Shown piece after piece: positions 54,801 through 63,424 of a DNA stretch of 64,000 bases. Every line of letters starts with the position of its first letter. Positions within the stretch are counted from its first letter, which is position 1. The notes under the pieces are model-generated. The model was not told the DNA's origin. It ran no database searches and saw only the letters and a program-made list of their open reading frames with translations. A program made the translations under genes and the position numbers. This DNA comes from an uncultured Latescibacterota bacterium (GTDB lineage: Bacteria > Latescibacterota > UBA2968 > UBA8231): positions 3,932,599 through 3,996,598 of the forward strand of contig OX638377.1 of the NCBI GenBank assembly GCA_951813615.1. The letters run 5' to 3'.

Positions 54801-56267
54801 CGGAAAGGTCCGCACCTTGAGGCGCAAGTCGCGCAAGCGATCCTGCAATACCGGCCCAAAGGCCGCTTTCTCCTCCAACAGTTGTGGATCGTTTAGGGCC
54901 TGTTGCAGCACGCCGTTTATCAAGGCAACTTGGCGCGTCAGATTGCCGTAGTTGACTGCGTCTGGCTGGTCCAGCGGCGAATCAATCTGCAAACGGGCGT
55001 CGTTCACGGTGATCAAGCCCAAGGAGATCAAGCCGCCTTCGAGCGCGAGCTGGCTGTTGGCGGCGATTCCACCGGGCATGTACGTCGACCAGTCCAAGCC
55101 CTTGATGGGGGTGATGCCGTTGACCAGACTGCCGACTGCGGTTGAGTCTAAGGTGCTGGCGTAGCCGCTGAAGCGGCGCCCAAATGGGGCGAAAAAGCGC
55201 CGCAATTCGGGCCTAGTGGTATTGTTCCAGATGCCGACTTGATCGGTGCGGCTCGATAGGTCCAGACCGATGAACAGGTCTATGTGCAGGGGCTCCTGTA
55301 GGCGGCGGGCGTGGCGAGCGAGAAAGTCGGCCATGCCCTGGCGGCTCTGGAAGTGAGCCGACGTTGCCACTATGATGGTAGTGCGCGCCGGTGGATCGGC
55401 GGCGAGATGGCGGGCCAATTCCAATAAAGCAGCAATGCCGCAGGCAGTCTCAGCGCTAGGTGCCCGGCCCGGGACCACGGAAATGCCGTCGTAGTACGCC
55501 TCAATGGCAACGCGCTCGGCGGCCAGTTCGGGATCGGAGCCGGGGATCACGCCCCAGATATTCCACGCCGACCGCTGTTGCCAGTCCATGCGGCCCTGCA
55601 AGTGCACCAACAGCTCACCGTCCCGCAAGCGCTGACGCAGCATTAGGCCCGCTTCGCGCTCGATCCAGAAGCGGGGGATGTCGAGCGGCACATGGGCGTA
55701 CTTGGCTGCGGCTTGGTGGCGGTTGGGCTGCTCGGGCGCGATAAACACCACGGCCCGAGCACCCAGCGACGCAGCGCGCAGCCAGTGGTTCCAACTGTCG
55801 AATTCCAGCAGGACAATGCGCCCATCCATGGCGTGGCCGTCGAAGTCGCCCCACTCGCCCCGGCCGCCGTAGATCATCGGCGCTCGCAAACCCTCTGGCG
55901 GCAGCGTGACCGTCCGCGCCAGATTCGGCCACAGACCCCACAACGGCACCTCCTCCCCGCTCTGCTCCAAGCGCAGGTGACCGCCGCGATCTATGGGCAC
56001 CACCACGGCAAACGAGTCGCGCCGCACCGCTTCGACGCCAGCCGCGACCAATTCGCGCTCCACCAAAGCAGCACCCGCTTCAGCACCGGGATAGCCAGCC
56101 AAGCGCGATTCGACGGCGCTTAGAGCTTCAATGGTGGCGCGCAAAGCACCCACCTCGCCGTAGCAGGGCGTTTGCAGCAGCCCCAACCAGATCGCGAGAC
56201 ATATTTGGCCGGTCGCCCCTACACCGGCAGACGCGCCATTTTTATATGCAGTCGCCACGCCGTTCAA
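51864..56267 (-). CDS. Giant M28-like/FtsX-like permease fusion
   Basis: A 1467-residue protein. After a hydrophobic leader, a PA-like insert (GRIVLLEFDSWNHWL) precedes an M28 peptidase-like domain near 240-400. The zinc motif H-x-D is Y-Y-D (EAYYDGISVVPG) and the D-N-x-x-G region is SAETACGIAALLELA, so it is probably inactive. About 775 and 910 are membrane helices. About 1175-1305 is an FtsX-like three-helix block of an ABC permease (VLIVPMLIAAFIVLN, YAVLGITLGYLGGQGMG). A C-terminal soluble domain follows. FtsX permeases work with a separate ATPase; none is adjacent. The TTG start overlaps the DUF6785 stop (TTGA), so the two are coupled. Confidence 0.75.
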   Translation of the reverse strand: MNGVATAYKNGASAGVGATGQICLAIWLGLLQTPCYGEVGALRATIEALSAVESRLAGYPGAEAGAALVERELVAAGVEAVRRDSFAVVVPIDRGGHLRLEQSGEEVPLWGLWPNLARTVTLPPEGLRAPMIYGGRGEWGDFDGHAMDGRIVLLEFDSWNHWLRAASLGARAVVFIAPEQPNRHQAAAKYAHVPLDIPRFWIEREAGLMLRQRLRDGELLVHLQGRMDWQQRSAWNIWGVIPGSDPELAAERVAIEAYYDGISVVPGRAPSAETACGIAALLELARHLAADPPARTTIIVATSAHFQSRQGMADFLARHARRLQEPLHIDLFIGLDLSSRTDQVGIWNNTTRPELRRFFAPFGRRFSGYASTLDSTAVGSLVNGITPIKGLDWSTYMPGGIAANSQLALEGGLISLGLITVNDARLQIDSPLDQPDAVNYGNLTRQVALINGVLQQALNDPQLLEEKAAFGPVLQDRLRDLRLKVRTFPRRSQTPDRPVPDAVAVVRPQRAIAGKAIKGVRTAQVHLSDEEGELLITGLPQAQYRTNVYVLDPQDGAITYAADLSKRAEGFHGAALPDGSISSTVQWALTEQSVVVFPCLSRPFYGLINPRSLNFLSGITVVNRYDTAPRQYGYALGSGLDEAAGVVFGPQDADPQNRIKILAGRQLLLLNNGIPNSRPNGEGFALAEERLVPTLLQAAWDMWRLDEDRLQTMRDHAIENQYLQRLHQRTAQVLEAAQEAARQKEWSRYVAHLRVALGLENQVYPEAIATLNDVIKGMVFFLALLIPAAFLGERLLLGAVQITRQLAGFGALLAVVWLAIYQVHPAFAIAHPLVILLAFAIMAMAGFVLVLISSRFNSFMKERGDRIHHVEMRRFSVAHAAFMLGISNMRRRKLRTGLTLTTLVLLTFTVLSFASYESRARFISLPLEHEGEYEGLLVRNRAWNPLGQPMLDYIRSHFSAVGPISPRNWFILQEDKKTYLEAASGRQLVRTYGLLGLNPEETDITSVDQALTAGRFFTDATEASCLLPLPMAEALGLDAGDLGRAQVQVMGKTLIVVGLFDPEVFNDIRDLDDGPLTPVDFELSRTAGSTFQINQSAATTATASQYRPYVHILPDNVLIAPYEIVRQMGGRLRSVAVAFDRERLDTGAGQALLEDFLLRVAVSLFVGLRQDGASTIGVWAYSSIGATAIKGLGVLIVPMLIAAFIVLNTMLGTVYERLKDIGIYAAVGLAPSHIALLFIAEACAYAVLGITLGYLGGQGMGLVLNHLDLLGGLNLNYSSLAAVFSALIVMGVVLLSTAYPARVAARTAVPDLTRRWQPEPPVGAEWEFRFPFLVSAAEAKGLCGFLLDYLASYGEASIGSFYTEGTLLQSFATPQGTAYALEAKVWLAPLDLGVSQHAVLCIRPEDQADIHGLVFYLRCLSGDNDSWRRANRSFLQAIRKELLIWNTLKAEERSAFQQRAEEQLQRQ

Positions 56268-58309
56268 CCCCAGAAAATCACATTGCCGACCGTGCCGGTA
56301 AAATGGTCGATGACGAGGAAGATGCCGCCCGGCAGCAGTTGTCCCAAGATCAGGCCCATAAAAAACGGCCTAGTCCGGTGGTAGCGCTCAGCACCGCCGT
56401 ACTTGAGCACTAGGACTTTGACAAACCAAGCCAAGAACATATTGAACCACAGATGGTCCATAATCCACGTCGGCCCGACGGGATAGCCCAAAGGATGTAG
56501 AGGCCACCAAGCGTAGTGCCACCGGGCCACGGTCAAACCCAGCATGATGGCCGCGCCCAAGCCCATGTTGACCCAGCCCCACAGATGCATTTCGCTCGGA
56601 TAGCGCAGTAGCCCCTCGACATAGCGGTAGGGGGCCTCGCGGCTGACCATGGCCCGCAGATTGAGGTTGCCGTGCTCGTAGCTCAGCTCCAAGATCATCC
56701 AAGTCGAAGCCGCCAGCGCCACGGCTATGGCCACGACCATGGCCCAGAACACAGGCCGACGCCCCCGACCCAATTCCTGGCCCAGTTTCAGGCTGTTGGC
56801 ACAGGAGGCCATGACAAAGCTGCGGACATTGGCCGTCCAGATATAGGTGCTAGCCAGCAAAACCAAGCCCGGTGCCCCTAGCGTCGATGATCCGACCGCA
56901 GAAATGAGGATGCCAGCCGGTACCACAGGCGGAGCCCCATCCGACAGACCACCCTCGGCGACCACCCGGGTGAAGGCGACAAACAGGGCACCGGCCAGAA
57001 ACAGCAACGCCGCGCCGGCCCACAGCGGCAATCCAGCCAGCCATAACCAGCCAATCATGATCGCCGTGCCGACGATGAGGATGGCCACCGCTGCTCGGTA
57101 CGACAGTATTTCGTCGGCGTCGTCAATGGCCGGATCGCCGGACCAGGCTTTGCGCCAGACCTCGGCCAGATGGCGGCGGGCAGCCCACAAGCCGCCGAGG
57201 AAGAGGACCAACATGGCACCCATGGCGTGATAGACCTGCAGCGTGTGCGGGATGCCGTGACCACTGCCTAGGCTGGGCGCATTGCCTACGCCGAGGATGG
57301 CAAAAGCTCCGCGCAAGACATTGGCCAACAGATTGAAAACCCACAGGCTGAACGCGACTTCGGTCTTGAGGAAGTAGAAAAAACCGAAGATGTGGAAGCG
57401 GAAGATGACATACAGCTTAGAGGTGCCGCGCATGATCGACAGTTCTTGGTGGAACAAATCGACGCCGCTGGCGAATTGCACACCTTCCGGGAAATAGGCG
57501 TACAGGCCGTGCAGCGTGCTCCAAGTAGCCGCGAGGGCAAAGCCGATCCACATCCCCCGATTTTTAAAAAAAGGCGGCCAGCGCTCGTTGCGCTCTCCCA
57601 TCGCCGTCATGGCCAGCGGCACTTGCACCAGCGGATAGACGAGGCGCTCGTTGTCGATCCACTGCCGCCGCAGCACGACCATGATGGCGATCATCACTAA
57701 GAAGAGAGACCAGATAAAGGGCTGCCACGCCGCCAGCGCCAGCAGCCAAGCCTTCCACGGCACCGCGTAGGAGGTGCCCATCCCCTCAAAGAAAAACTGG
57801 GCGTCGCCGAGTTGGCGCGGCATCATCCAGTGGGGAATGTGGGGGTGGATGAGGCTTTGCCAATCGTTTTCGGGCGTGGCAAAGTAAAAGGGAGCGGCGA
57901 GCTGGCTGATGATCTTCGAGGTAAAAACGACGGGGATGGGCGAGGCCATCACCATCATTATATACACCAGCAGCAATTCGCCTCGGCGCAAACCCTGCGT
58001 CCCGCATAGCTTGAGCAGGGGATTGACTAGCCCCGTCAGCAGGGCTAGCAAGCAAACCGCGCCGACCGTGCTAAAGCCCAAGGCCATGAAGGAGCCTTGC
58101 AAGTACAGGGTGCTATAGGCCACGCCGCCGCCGATGAAAGCGGCCAAAAAGGTGCCTAGGGCAAAGGCCCTAAGCGTAAAGGCCGAGCCGGTCTCCTCGA
58201 CGCTAGGCTCCTGGTCGGACGGCTCTAGGTCCAGCCGCGAGCGAAAGGCGGCCGGCAGCAGACGACCAACCCGTCCCGGTTCAGGTGTGGTAGGATCGGT
58301 CGCCGGCAT
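56264..58309 (-). CDS. DUF6785/DUF6784-type polytopic membrane protein (copy 3 of 3)
   Basis: A 681-residue paralogue of the proteins at 6573 and 13336: FYFATPENDWQSL, RRQWIDNERLVYPL, PFFKNRGMW, WPLHPLGY and a C-terminus with TGTVGNVIFWG. About twelve membrane segments. The codons for PFFKN form seven T then five A. Its stop overlaps the start of the M28/FtsX fusion, so the pair are translationally coupled and may form one inner-membrane complex. Function unknown. It starts 41 bp from the HAD gene. Confidence 0.75.
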   Translation of the reverse strand: MPATDPTTPEPGRVGRLLPAAFRSRLDLEPSDQEPSVEETGSAFTLRAFALGTFLAAFIGGGVAYSTLYLQGSFMALGFSTVGAVCLLALLTGLVNPLLKLCGTQGLRRGELLLVYIMMVMASPIPVVFTSKIISQLAAPFYFATPENDWQSLIHPHIPHWMMPRQLGDAQFFFEGMGTSYAVPWKAWLLALAAWQPFIWSLFLVMIAIMVVLRRQWIDNERLVYPLVQVPLAMTAMGERNERWPPFFKNRGMWIGFALAATWSTLHGLYAYFPEGVQFASGVDLFHQELSIMRGTSKLYVIFRFHIFGFFYFLKTEVAFSLWVFNLLANVLRGAFAILGVGNAPSLGSGHGIPHTLQVYHAMGAMLVLFLGGLWAARRHLAEVWRKAWSGDPAIDDADEILSYRAAVAILIVGTAIMIGWLWLAGLPLWAGAALLFLAGALFVAFTRVVAEGGLSDGAPPVVPAGILISAVGSSTLGAPGLVLLASTYIWTANVRSFVMASCANSLKLGQELGRGRRPVFWAMVVAIAVALAASTWMILELSYEHGNLNLRAMVSREAPYRYVEGLLRYPSEMHLWGWVNMGLGAAIMLGLTVARWHYAWWPLHPLGYPVGPTWIMDHLWFNMFLAWFVKVLVLKYGGAERYHRTRPFFMGLILGQLLPGGIFLVIDHFTGTVGNVIFWG

Positions 58310-58350
58310 TGCAGATTCGCTTTGAAGGAAGGCCGGACGAAGTCACAGTT

Positions 58351-59064
58351 TTAGTTTTGGACGGTGGAAGCGAACCGCTCTGCGAGCAGGCGGGGCAGTT
58401 CGCCTAGGTGGGCTATTTGGTGGTATTGCTGGCGCTCGGCTTCGGAAGGCTCGACGCGTTCGTGGAGCCAAGTGGTATAGTACGGCACATAGACCGCGTG
58501 TCCGCCCAAGGCGACGACGGGCAGGATATCCGATTTGAGCGAATTGCCTACCATGCAGAAGTCGGCTGGCTGAATGCCGTGGCGCTGTAGCAGGGCCGCG
58601 TAGGTTTCCTCGTTTTTTTCGCTAACGATTTCGACATGGGTGAAGTGGTCGGCCAAGCCGGAGCGAGCGATCTTGGCTTCTTGGTCGAACAAATCGCCCT
58701 TAGTCAGCAGCATCAGGGGCCGCGTTTGGGACAGGTGGGTGAGCGCTTCCTCGACGTAGGGCAGCGGTTTGATGGGCGTTTGCAGCATCTCTTTGCCATA
58801 GTCTAAAATTTGGCGGATTTGCTGCCCCGTCACTTCTCCCTTCGTCAGATCGAGAGCCGTCTCTATCATGGACAAGGTAAAGCTTTTGATGCCGTAGCCA
58901 AAGTGCGCTAGGTTGCGCATTTCAGTCTCGTATAGCTCCCGTTCGGTCCATACCGGATCGGAGTCGGAGGACAACAGCTGCGTAAAGCGATCCTTGGCTG
59001 TTTCAAAGTGAATCTCGTTTTCCCACAGGGTATCGTCGGCGTCAAAGGCAATCAGGGCGGGCAT
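58351..59064 (-). CDS. HAD-superfamily hydrolase
   Basis: A 237-residue HAD phosphatase. AFDADDTLWENE holds motif I (D-x-D) with the nucleophile Asp, LMLLTKGD motif II, and FCMVGNSLKSDILPVV motif III/IV with the Mg-binding acidic residue. A small helical cap lies at about 20-95. It hydrolyses a small phosphate ester, such as a sugar phosphate or phosphoglycolate; the substrate is not predictable. The ATG at 59064 gives the usual short N-terminus; a TTG at 59091 would add nine residues and has no ribosome site. It shares its strand with the DUF6785 gene 41 bp downstream. Confidence 0.88.
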   Translation of the reverse strand: MPALIAFDADDTLWENEIHFETAKDRFTQLLSSDSDPVWTERELYETEMRNLAHFGYGIKSFTLSMIETALDLTKGEVTGQQIRQILDYGKEMLQTPIKPLPYVEEALTHLSQTRPLMLLTKGDLFDQEAKIARSGLADHFTHVEIVSEKNEETYAALLQRHGIQPADFCMVGNSLKSDILPVVALGGHAVYVPYYTTWLHERVEPSEAERQQYHQIAHLGELPRLLAERFASTVQN

Positions 59065-59233
59065 GGCAGGCTGCGTTTTTTGATTTGTCAAGTGATAAGA
59101 GGTCTCCGGATGGATAGTTGACCGAGCTTGGATTTTGGCTGATTTTGTAAAAATAATCCATCCATAATCCGGGCAAAAGTGGCCCTAAGAAGCCGAGCTT
59201 TCCACGCCTATCCCCTTCACAATGAAATAACTT

Positions 59234-62200
59234 ATGCCGACGCATCGACTCCGCTTCCTGCCTCTTCTGTCTGTCCTACTCTCGATCGTCCTGCTCGACG
59301 GGGCTTGGGCACAGTCCCAAGCGACCACCGGCGTAATCCGTGGCTCTGTCTGGGACCAGTTTGGCAATCCCATCGCCAACGCCACCGTCGCGCTCGTGGA
59401 AACCCGCACCAACTACGAGCGCACCCTTACCTCGTCCGATTTAGGGCTGTTCACCGCGACCTTGTTGCCCCTCGGCTTGTACGACGTGACAGTACAGGCG
59501 GCCGGACGGGCCGAAGTGCGGCAGACCGGGGTGCAAGTGCGCGTCGGCGAGACCGTGGAATTGATCGTCAAGATGCTGCCGCAGATGGAGGAAATGGTCG
59601 TCGAGGCGGCCTTGTCCACGGTGGATATAACCCAGAGCGAGCCGGCCACGCGCCTGCCCGAAGAGGCCGTGCAGGACCTGCCCAACAACGGACGCAACTT
59701 CCTCAACCTGACGCTGCTGACGCCAGGAGTCGCCATCGTCCAAGGCCCCGACGGCGACGAGCTGAGCATTGGCGGGCAGCGCGGCATTCACAACAACATC
59801 TCGGTGGATGGTGCCGATTTTAACAATCCCTTCTTCGGCGAGCAGCGCGGCGGCCAACGCCCAGCCTTCACCTTTAACTTGGACGCGGTCGAAGAAATGG
59901 TGGTGGTGCCGCAGGGGGCCAACGCGGAATTCGGTCGCTCCAGTGGCGGCTTTGTCAACGTCATCACCAAATCGGGCACCAACCAGTTGCATGGCTCAGT
60001 GCATTTTTTCGGCAAAAACGACGCCCTGTCGGGCACGGCGCGGCATGAGGGTGTGGAGCGCGCGCCAGATTTTAGCCAAGGACAGTTCGGCTTCACTATG
60101 GGCGGGCCGCTGATAAAGGACCGGGCCTTTTTCTTTACCGCCTACGATCAGCAAGTTTTTCGCGACACCAAGCAGAGCAATAGCGAGCGCATCGATGCTC
60201 GGCTGCGCACATTCATGGACGAGCAATTCAACGGGGCGCTAGCCGGCGACTACGGGCCGATTGACCGCACCAACGACGCCCGCGCCTTTCTCGCCAAGAT
60301 CGACGCCCGCCTGTCGGATGCGCACTACGCCACCTTCAAATACAATTACACTTGGTCCGAACAGGAAAACGGCACCTTTGACGTGGACTCGTGGACGCGC
60401 AGCGCCAACGCCGTAGAACAGGACTGGTCGCACGCCTTCAACGGCAGCCTGCTATCGCTGCTGTCCGCGACCACCACCAACGAATTCCGCTTCCAAGTCT
60501 CCCGCGAAGATCGCCCGCGGCCCTACCTTGGCCCGGACAACCCCAACACCGGGCGGCCCTTCCCCGACACGGGCATGGATTTTGTCCACGGCTATCGCTT
60601 TGGTATGCCCTTTTTCATTCCGGTCGAATACTACGACACCCGCATCCAAGCGCTCGACAACATCTCCGTGGCCAAGGGCGATCACTTGATCAAAGCCGGG
60701 GTCGAGTGGAACCGCGTCGAATCCGTGCAGACTTTCATCGGTTTTGCCAATGGCCGCTACATCTTCAGCTCGCTAGATGGCTTTCTCAACTTCGTCGAGC
60801 AGGGCAACGGCTATGTCGAGTGCGCCGACGGCAGCACCAGCACCACCGGAGCTTGCCCCGACGGAACGGATATCACCGGGCCGGTTCTGCTCTATTTGCA
60901 GCAGTCCGGCGTCGGCGACCTGACCGTGGAAGAAGCGGGCACCCAGCAAATCCCGCAGCACGAATTGGCGCTGTTTGTGCAGGACAGTTGGCAGCCCTCG
61001 AACAAGCTGACGCTCAACTACGGCCTGCGCTGGGAAGCGCAAATTCAGCCCGATGTGCTCACCGATCCAGACGAGGTATTCTTCGCCGATCTCATCGGCA
61101 AAACGGTGACCAATGAGACGGGCACCTATGAATTCCCCTCCAACGGCACCATTCCCTCGGACTGGGACATGTTCCAGCCGCGCCTAGGGGTGGCCTACGA
61201 TGTGCACGGCGACAACAAGACCTTGCTGCGCGGCAGTGCCGGGGTCTACTACGCCCGTATCCCGGGCTTAAACGTGGCCAGCACGCGCTCGACCAATGGC
61301 TCGCGCGGGCAATCCATTTTCCGCTCCAGCGCCCTGACGCCCATTTTGGGCCCACCGCCGACCTACGGCGAATTGTTGCCCACGCCCCAAGGCGATCCCT
61401 TCCGGCCCAGCATCTTTGTCTTTGACCAAAATTTCGAAAACCCGCGCACTATCAGCGCAAACGTCGGCATCGAACGCGAATTACATGCGGCGGGTCTGGT
61501 CGGCTCCTTCGGATACACCTACGCCCGCACCGATAATCTGACGCGCTTCGTCAACCGCAACGACGCCATCTTCGGCTCTCCGTGGGCGACGGGCCTAGGC
61601 ACCGATGGCAGCAACGGCATCGGCGATTTAACCGTGGTCGAGAGCACGGCCAAATCGCGCTACCACGGCCTCAGCTTCGGCTTGCGGCAGATGGTGCAAG
61701 ACGCCTTGCAATTCCAACTCAACTACACATTGTCGTGGGACAACTCCGACGACGACAACGAGCGCGATCCCTTCACCTTCCGCTACGTCGATGCGACCCA
61801 ACTAGAGCGCGAGTGGGGCTATTCGGACCGCGACCAGCGCCACCGCTTCAATGCGTGGGCCTTGGCTGCATTGCCCGGCGGCATCTTGCTCAACCAGCGC
61901 CTGAGCTACTATTCGGCGCAGCCGGTCTCCGCATCCTGCGCGGGCGGCCGCTCGACCAACCCGTGGGGCGCAGCCTCCGACCGGATCTGCGACGACGGTA
62001 GCATCACGGCGCGCAACACACTGCGCAAGGACAACGACTTTTTCTCCTATGACGTGCGCCTGTCGCGGCCCATATTAGTGGGCAGCGGCCAGCTAGAGGC
62101 CATTGTCGAGGTCTTCAACCTGCTCAATACGGACAACTTCCGCGATCCCTCCAGCGTTGGCCTCCTGTTCAATTTCGACGGCACCGTGCAATCGGGCTTG

Positions 62201-62245
62201 GGCGATCCACGCCAAGTGCAGGTCGGCTTGCGCTACGCCTATTGA
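59234..62245 (+). CDS. TonB-dependent receptor with carboxypeptidase-regulatory-like N-terminal domain
   Basis: A 1003-residue outer-membrane receptor. The signal peptide ends GAWAQS. About 30-115 is a carboxypeptidase-regulatory-like domain (GVIRGSVWDQFGNPIANATV), followed by a TonB-dependent plug at 125-260 (LPNNGRNFLNLTLLTPGV, AEFGRSSGGFVNVITKSG) and a long 22-strand-type barrel. The protein ends VGLRYAY with a terminal aromatic residue, as expected for outer-membrane proteins. It is of the Oar type that exports or imports large substrates. The 169-bp gap upstream (59065-59233) is AT-rich and contains only a weak promoter candidate. Confidence 0.9.
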   Translation: MPTHRLRFLPLLSVLLSIVLLDGAWAQSQATTGVIRGSVWDQFGNPIANATVALVETRTNYERTLTSSDLGLFTATLLPLGLYDVTVQAAGRAEVRQTGVQVRVGETVELIVKMLPQMEEMVVEAALSTVDITQSEPATRLPEEAVQDLPNNGRNFLNLTLLTPGVAIVQGPDGDELSIGGQRGIHNNISVDGADFNNPFFGEQRGGQRPAFTFNLDAVEEMVVVPQGANAEFGRSSGGFVNVITKSGTNQLHGSVHFFGKNDALSGTARHEGVERAPDFSQGQFGFTMGGPLIKDRAFFFTAYDQQVFRDTKQSNSERIDARLRTFMDEQFNGALAGDYGPIDRTNDARAFLAKIDARLSDAHYATFKYNYTWSEQENGTFDVDSWTRSANAVEQDWSHAFNGSLLSLLSATTTNEFRFQVSREDRPRPYLGPDNPNTGRPFPDTGMDFVHGYRFGMPFFIPVEYYDTRIQALDNISVAKGDHLIKAGVEWNRVESVQTFIGFANGRYIFSSLDGFLNFVEQGNGYVECADGSTSTTGACPDGTDITGPVLLYLQQSGVGDLTVEEAGTQQIPQHELALFVQDSWQPSNKLTLNYGLRWEAQIQPDVLTDPDEVFFADLIGKTVTNETGTYEFPSNGTIPSDWDMFQPRLGVAYDVHGDNKTLLRGSAGVYYARIPGLNVASTRSTNGSRGQSIFRSSALTPILGPPPTYGELLPTPQGDPFRPSIFVFDQNFENPRTISANVGIERELHAAGLVGSFGYTYARTDNLTRFVNRNDAIFGSPWATGLGTDGSNGIGDLTVVESTAKSRYHGLSFGLRQMVQDALQFQLNYTLSWDNSDDDNERDPFTFRYVDATQLEREWGYSDRDQRHRFNAWALAALPGGILLNQRLSYYSAQPVSASCAGGRSTNPWGAASDRICDDGSITARNTLRKDNDFFSYDVRLSRPILVGSGQLEAIVEVFNLLNTDNFRDPSSVGLLFNFDGTVQSGLGDPRQVQVGLRYAY

Positions 62246-62379
62246 GCGACGCTGCCACAGGAATAGGAACGTTGCTATTTGTGAGTGGTCGGTATATCAT
62301 CGACAGATATAGTCCAAGGACATGTTTACAATTTTCATCTCCTAGACCGCTCAACTCCAACACTTTCCGCGAGATTGTT

Positions 62380-63360
62380 ATGAACCACAACACTCGATCG
62401 AATTCGCTCCACCCACCGCGGTGCTGGATCCCGCTAGCGGCTCTCCTGCTGGCGATTGCTCCCACCCAACTACACGCCGGCGCTTGGACGCAGGCCACAG
62501 GCGGCATGTACTTCAAAATCGCCGGACTTTCCTTTAGCTCCCAAGACTATCTGGACGCCGTTGGCGAGCGGCGGGAGCGAGTGGCAAAACCCAGCGTGGA
62601 AGAATTGAGCGACAGGAATATCTCGGCCTATCTAGAATATGGTTTGTGGGAGCGCTTGACCTTGGTGGCCACCCTGCCCTATAAGCGCTTGGTGTACAAG
62701 AATACTGAGGTGAAGGAGTTCAAAAGCGACGTTCTCGATACCACCATAACCCGCATCCTCCCCGACGAAACCAACTCGGGTCTGGCCGATTTGGAACTGC
62801 GCCTGCGCTGGCGCTTGCTGCGCAATCCAGCGGTAGTCTCCCTAGCGCTGGGAGGCAAATTCCCCTTGGGCTACGACATAGATCAAGACAGTATTGGCTC
62901 CCTAGAAGCGGGCGGGCTTGGCTTGGGGCCGAGTCCAGTGGATGGCGTCGCAGGTGCCGACAGCAAGGTTCCCTTGGGCACGGGCGAAAGGGACATCGAC
63001 ATACGCCTATTGTTGGGCAAATCGCTGTACCCATTACCGGGCTACTTGACGAGCACGGTCGGCTATCGCAAGCGAGGCGGGGCCTTCAGCGACGAATTCT
63101 TCTATGGCTTCGAGGCCGGCGTCACCCACAAACGTCTGCTAGTCAAAGGCGTGGTCGAAGGGATGCGCACCATGGGCGATTGCGGCGCCATGGGACAAGG
63201 CGGTCTCGTCGGTGACCAAGACATCCTCAAGCTGGCACCGGGATTGATCTGGTCTCTCAGTAAGCACCTAGAACTCGGTGTCGATCTGTTCCACATCGCG
63301 GCTGGCTGCAATACCGCCGCGGGCACGACCTACGCCGTGGGGCTGGCTTTCAAGCGCTAG
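62380..63360 (+). CDS. Outer-membrane beta-barrel protein, transporter-like
   Basis: A 326-residue exported protein (signal peptide LAALLLAIAPTQLHAGA). The mature part has alternating strands (TLVATLPYKRLVYK, LGGKFPLGYDI, TSTVGYRKRGGAF, LELGVDLFHIA) ending VGLAFKR, as in small barrels related to the phenol-degradation/MetA family. No pairing Cys disulfide evident beyond two Cys near the end. ATG at 62380 gives a clean signal peptide; a longer in-frame start at 62242 overlaps the TonB receptor stop. It probably follows the receptor in the same transcript (134-bp gap) and precedes the molybdoenzyme gene. Confidence 0.7.
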   Translation: MNHNTRSNSLHPPRCWIPLAALLLAIAPTQLHAGAWTQATGGMYFKIAGLSFSSQDYLDAVGERRERVAKPSVEELSDRNISAYLEYGLWERLTLVATLPYKRLVYKNTEVKEFKSDVLDTTITRILPDETNSGLADLELRLRWRLLRNPAVVSLALGGKFPLGYDIDQDSIGSLEAGGLGLGPSPVDGVAGADSKVPLGTGERDIDIRLLLGKSLYPLPGYLTSTVGYRKRGGAFSDEFFYGFEAGVTHKRLLVKGVVEGMRTMGDCGAMGQGGLVGDQDILKLAPGLIWSLSKHLELGVDLFHIAAGCNTAAGTTYAVGLAFKR

Positions 63361-63411
63361 GAAATCGCGGCGAAAGAACAAATTTGTTATATTTTGCCCG
63401 TACAACCATTG

Positions 63412-63419
63412 AAAGGAGG
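63412..63419 (+). promoter_or_regulatory. near-perfect Shine-Dalgarno of the MsrP-like gene
   Basis: AAAGGAGG lies 5 bases before the ATG at 63425 and fixes the start against the GTG at 63422. Confidence 0.65.
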
Positions 63420-63424
63420 CTGTG

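Noticed and set aside
59128..59157. Promoter for the TonB-dependent receptor (TTGGAT-18-AATAAT)
   Set aside because: The -35 box matches poorly and the spacing is long; not firm enough for a feature.
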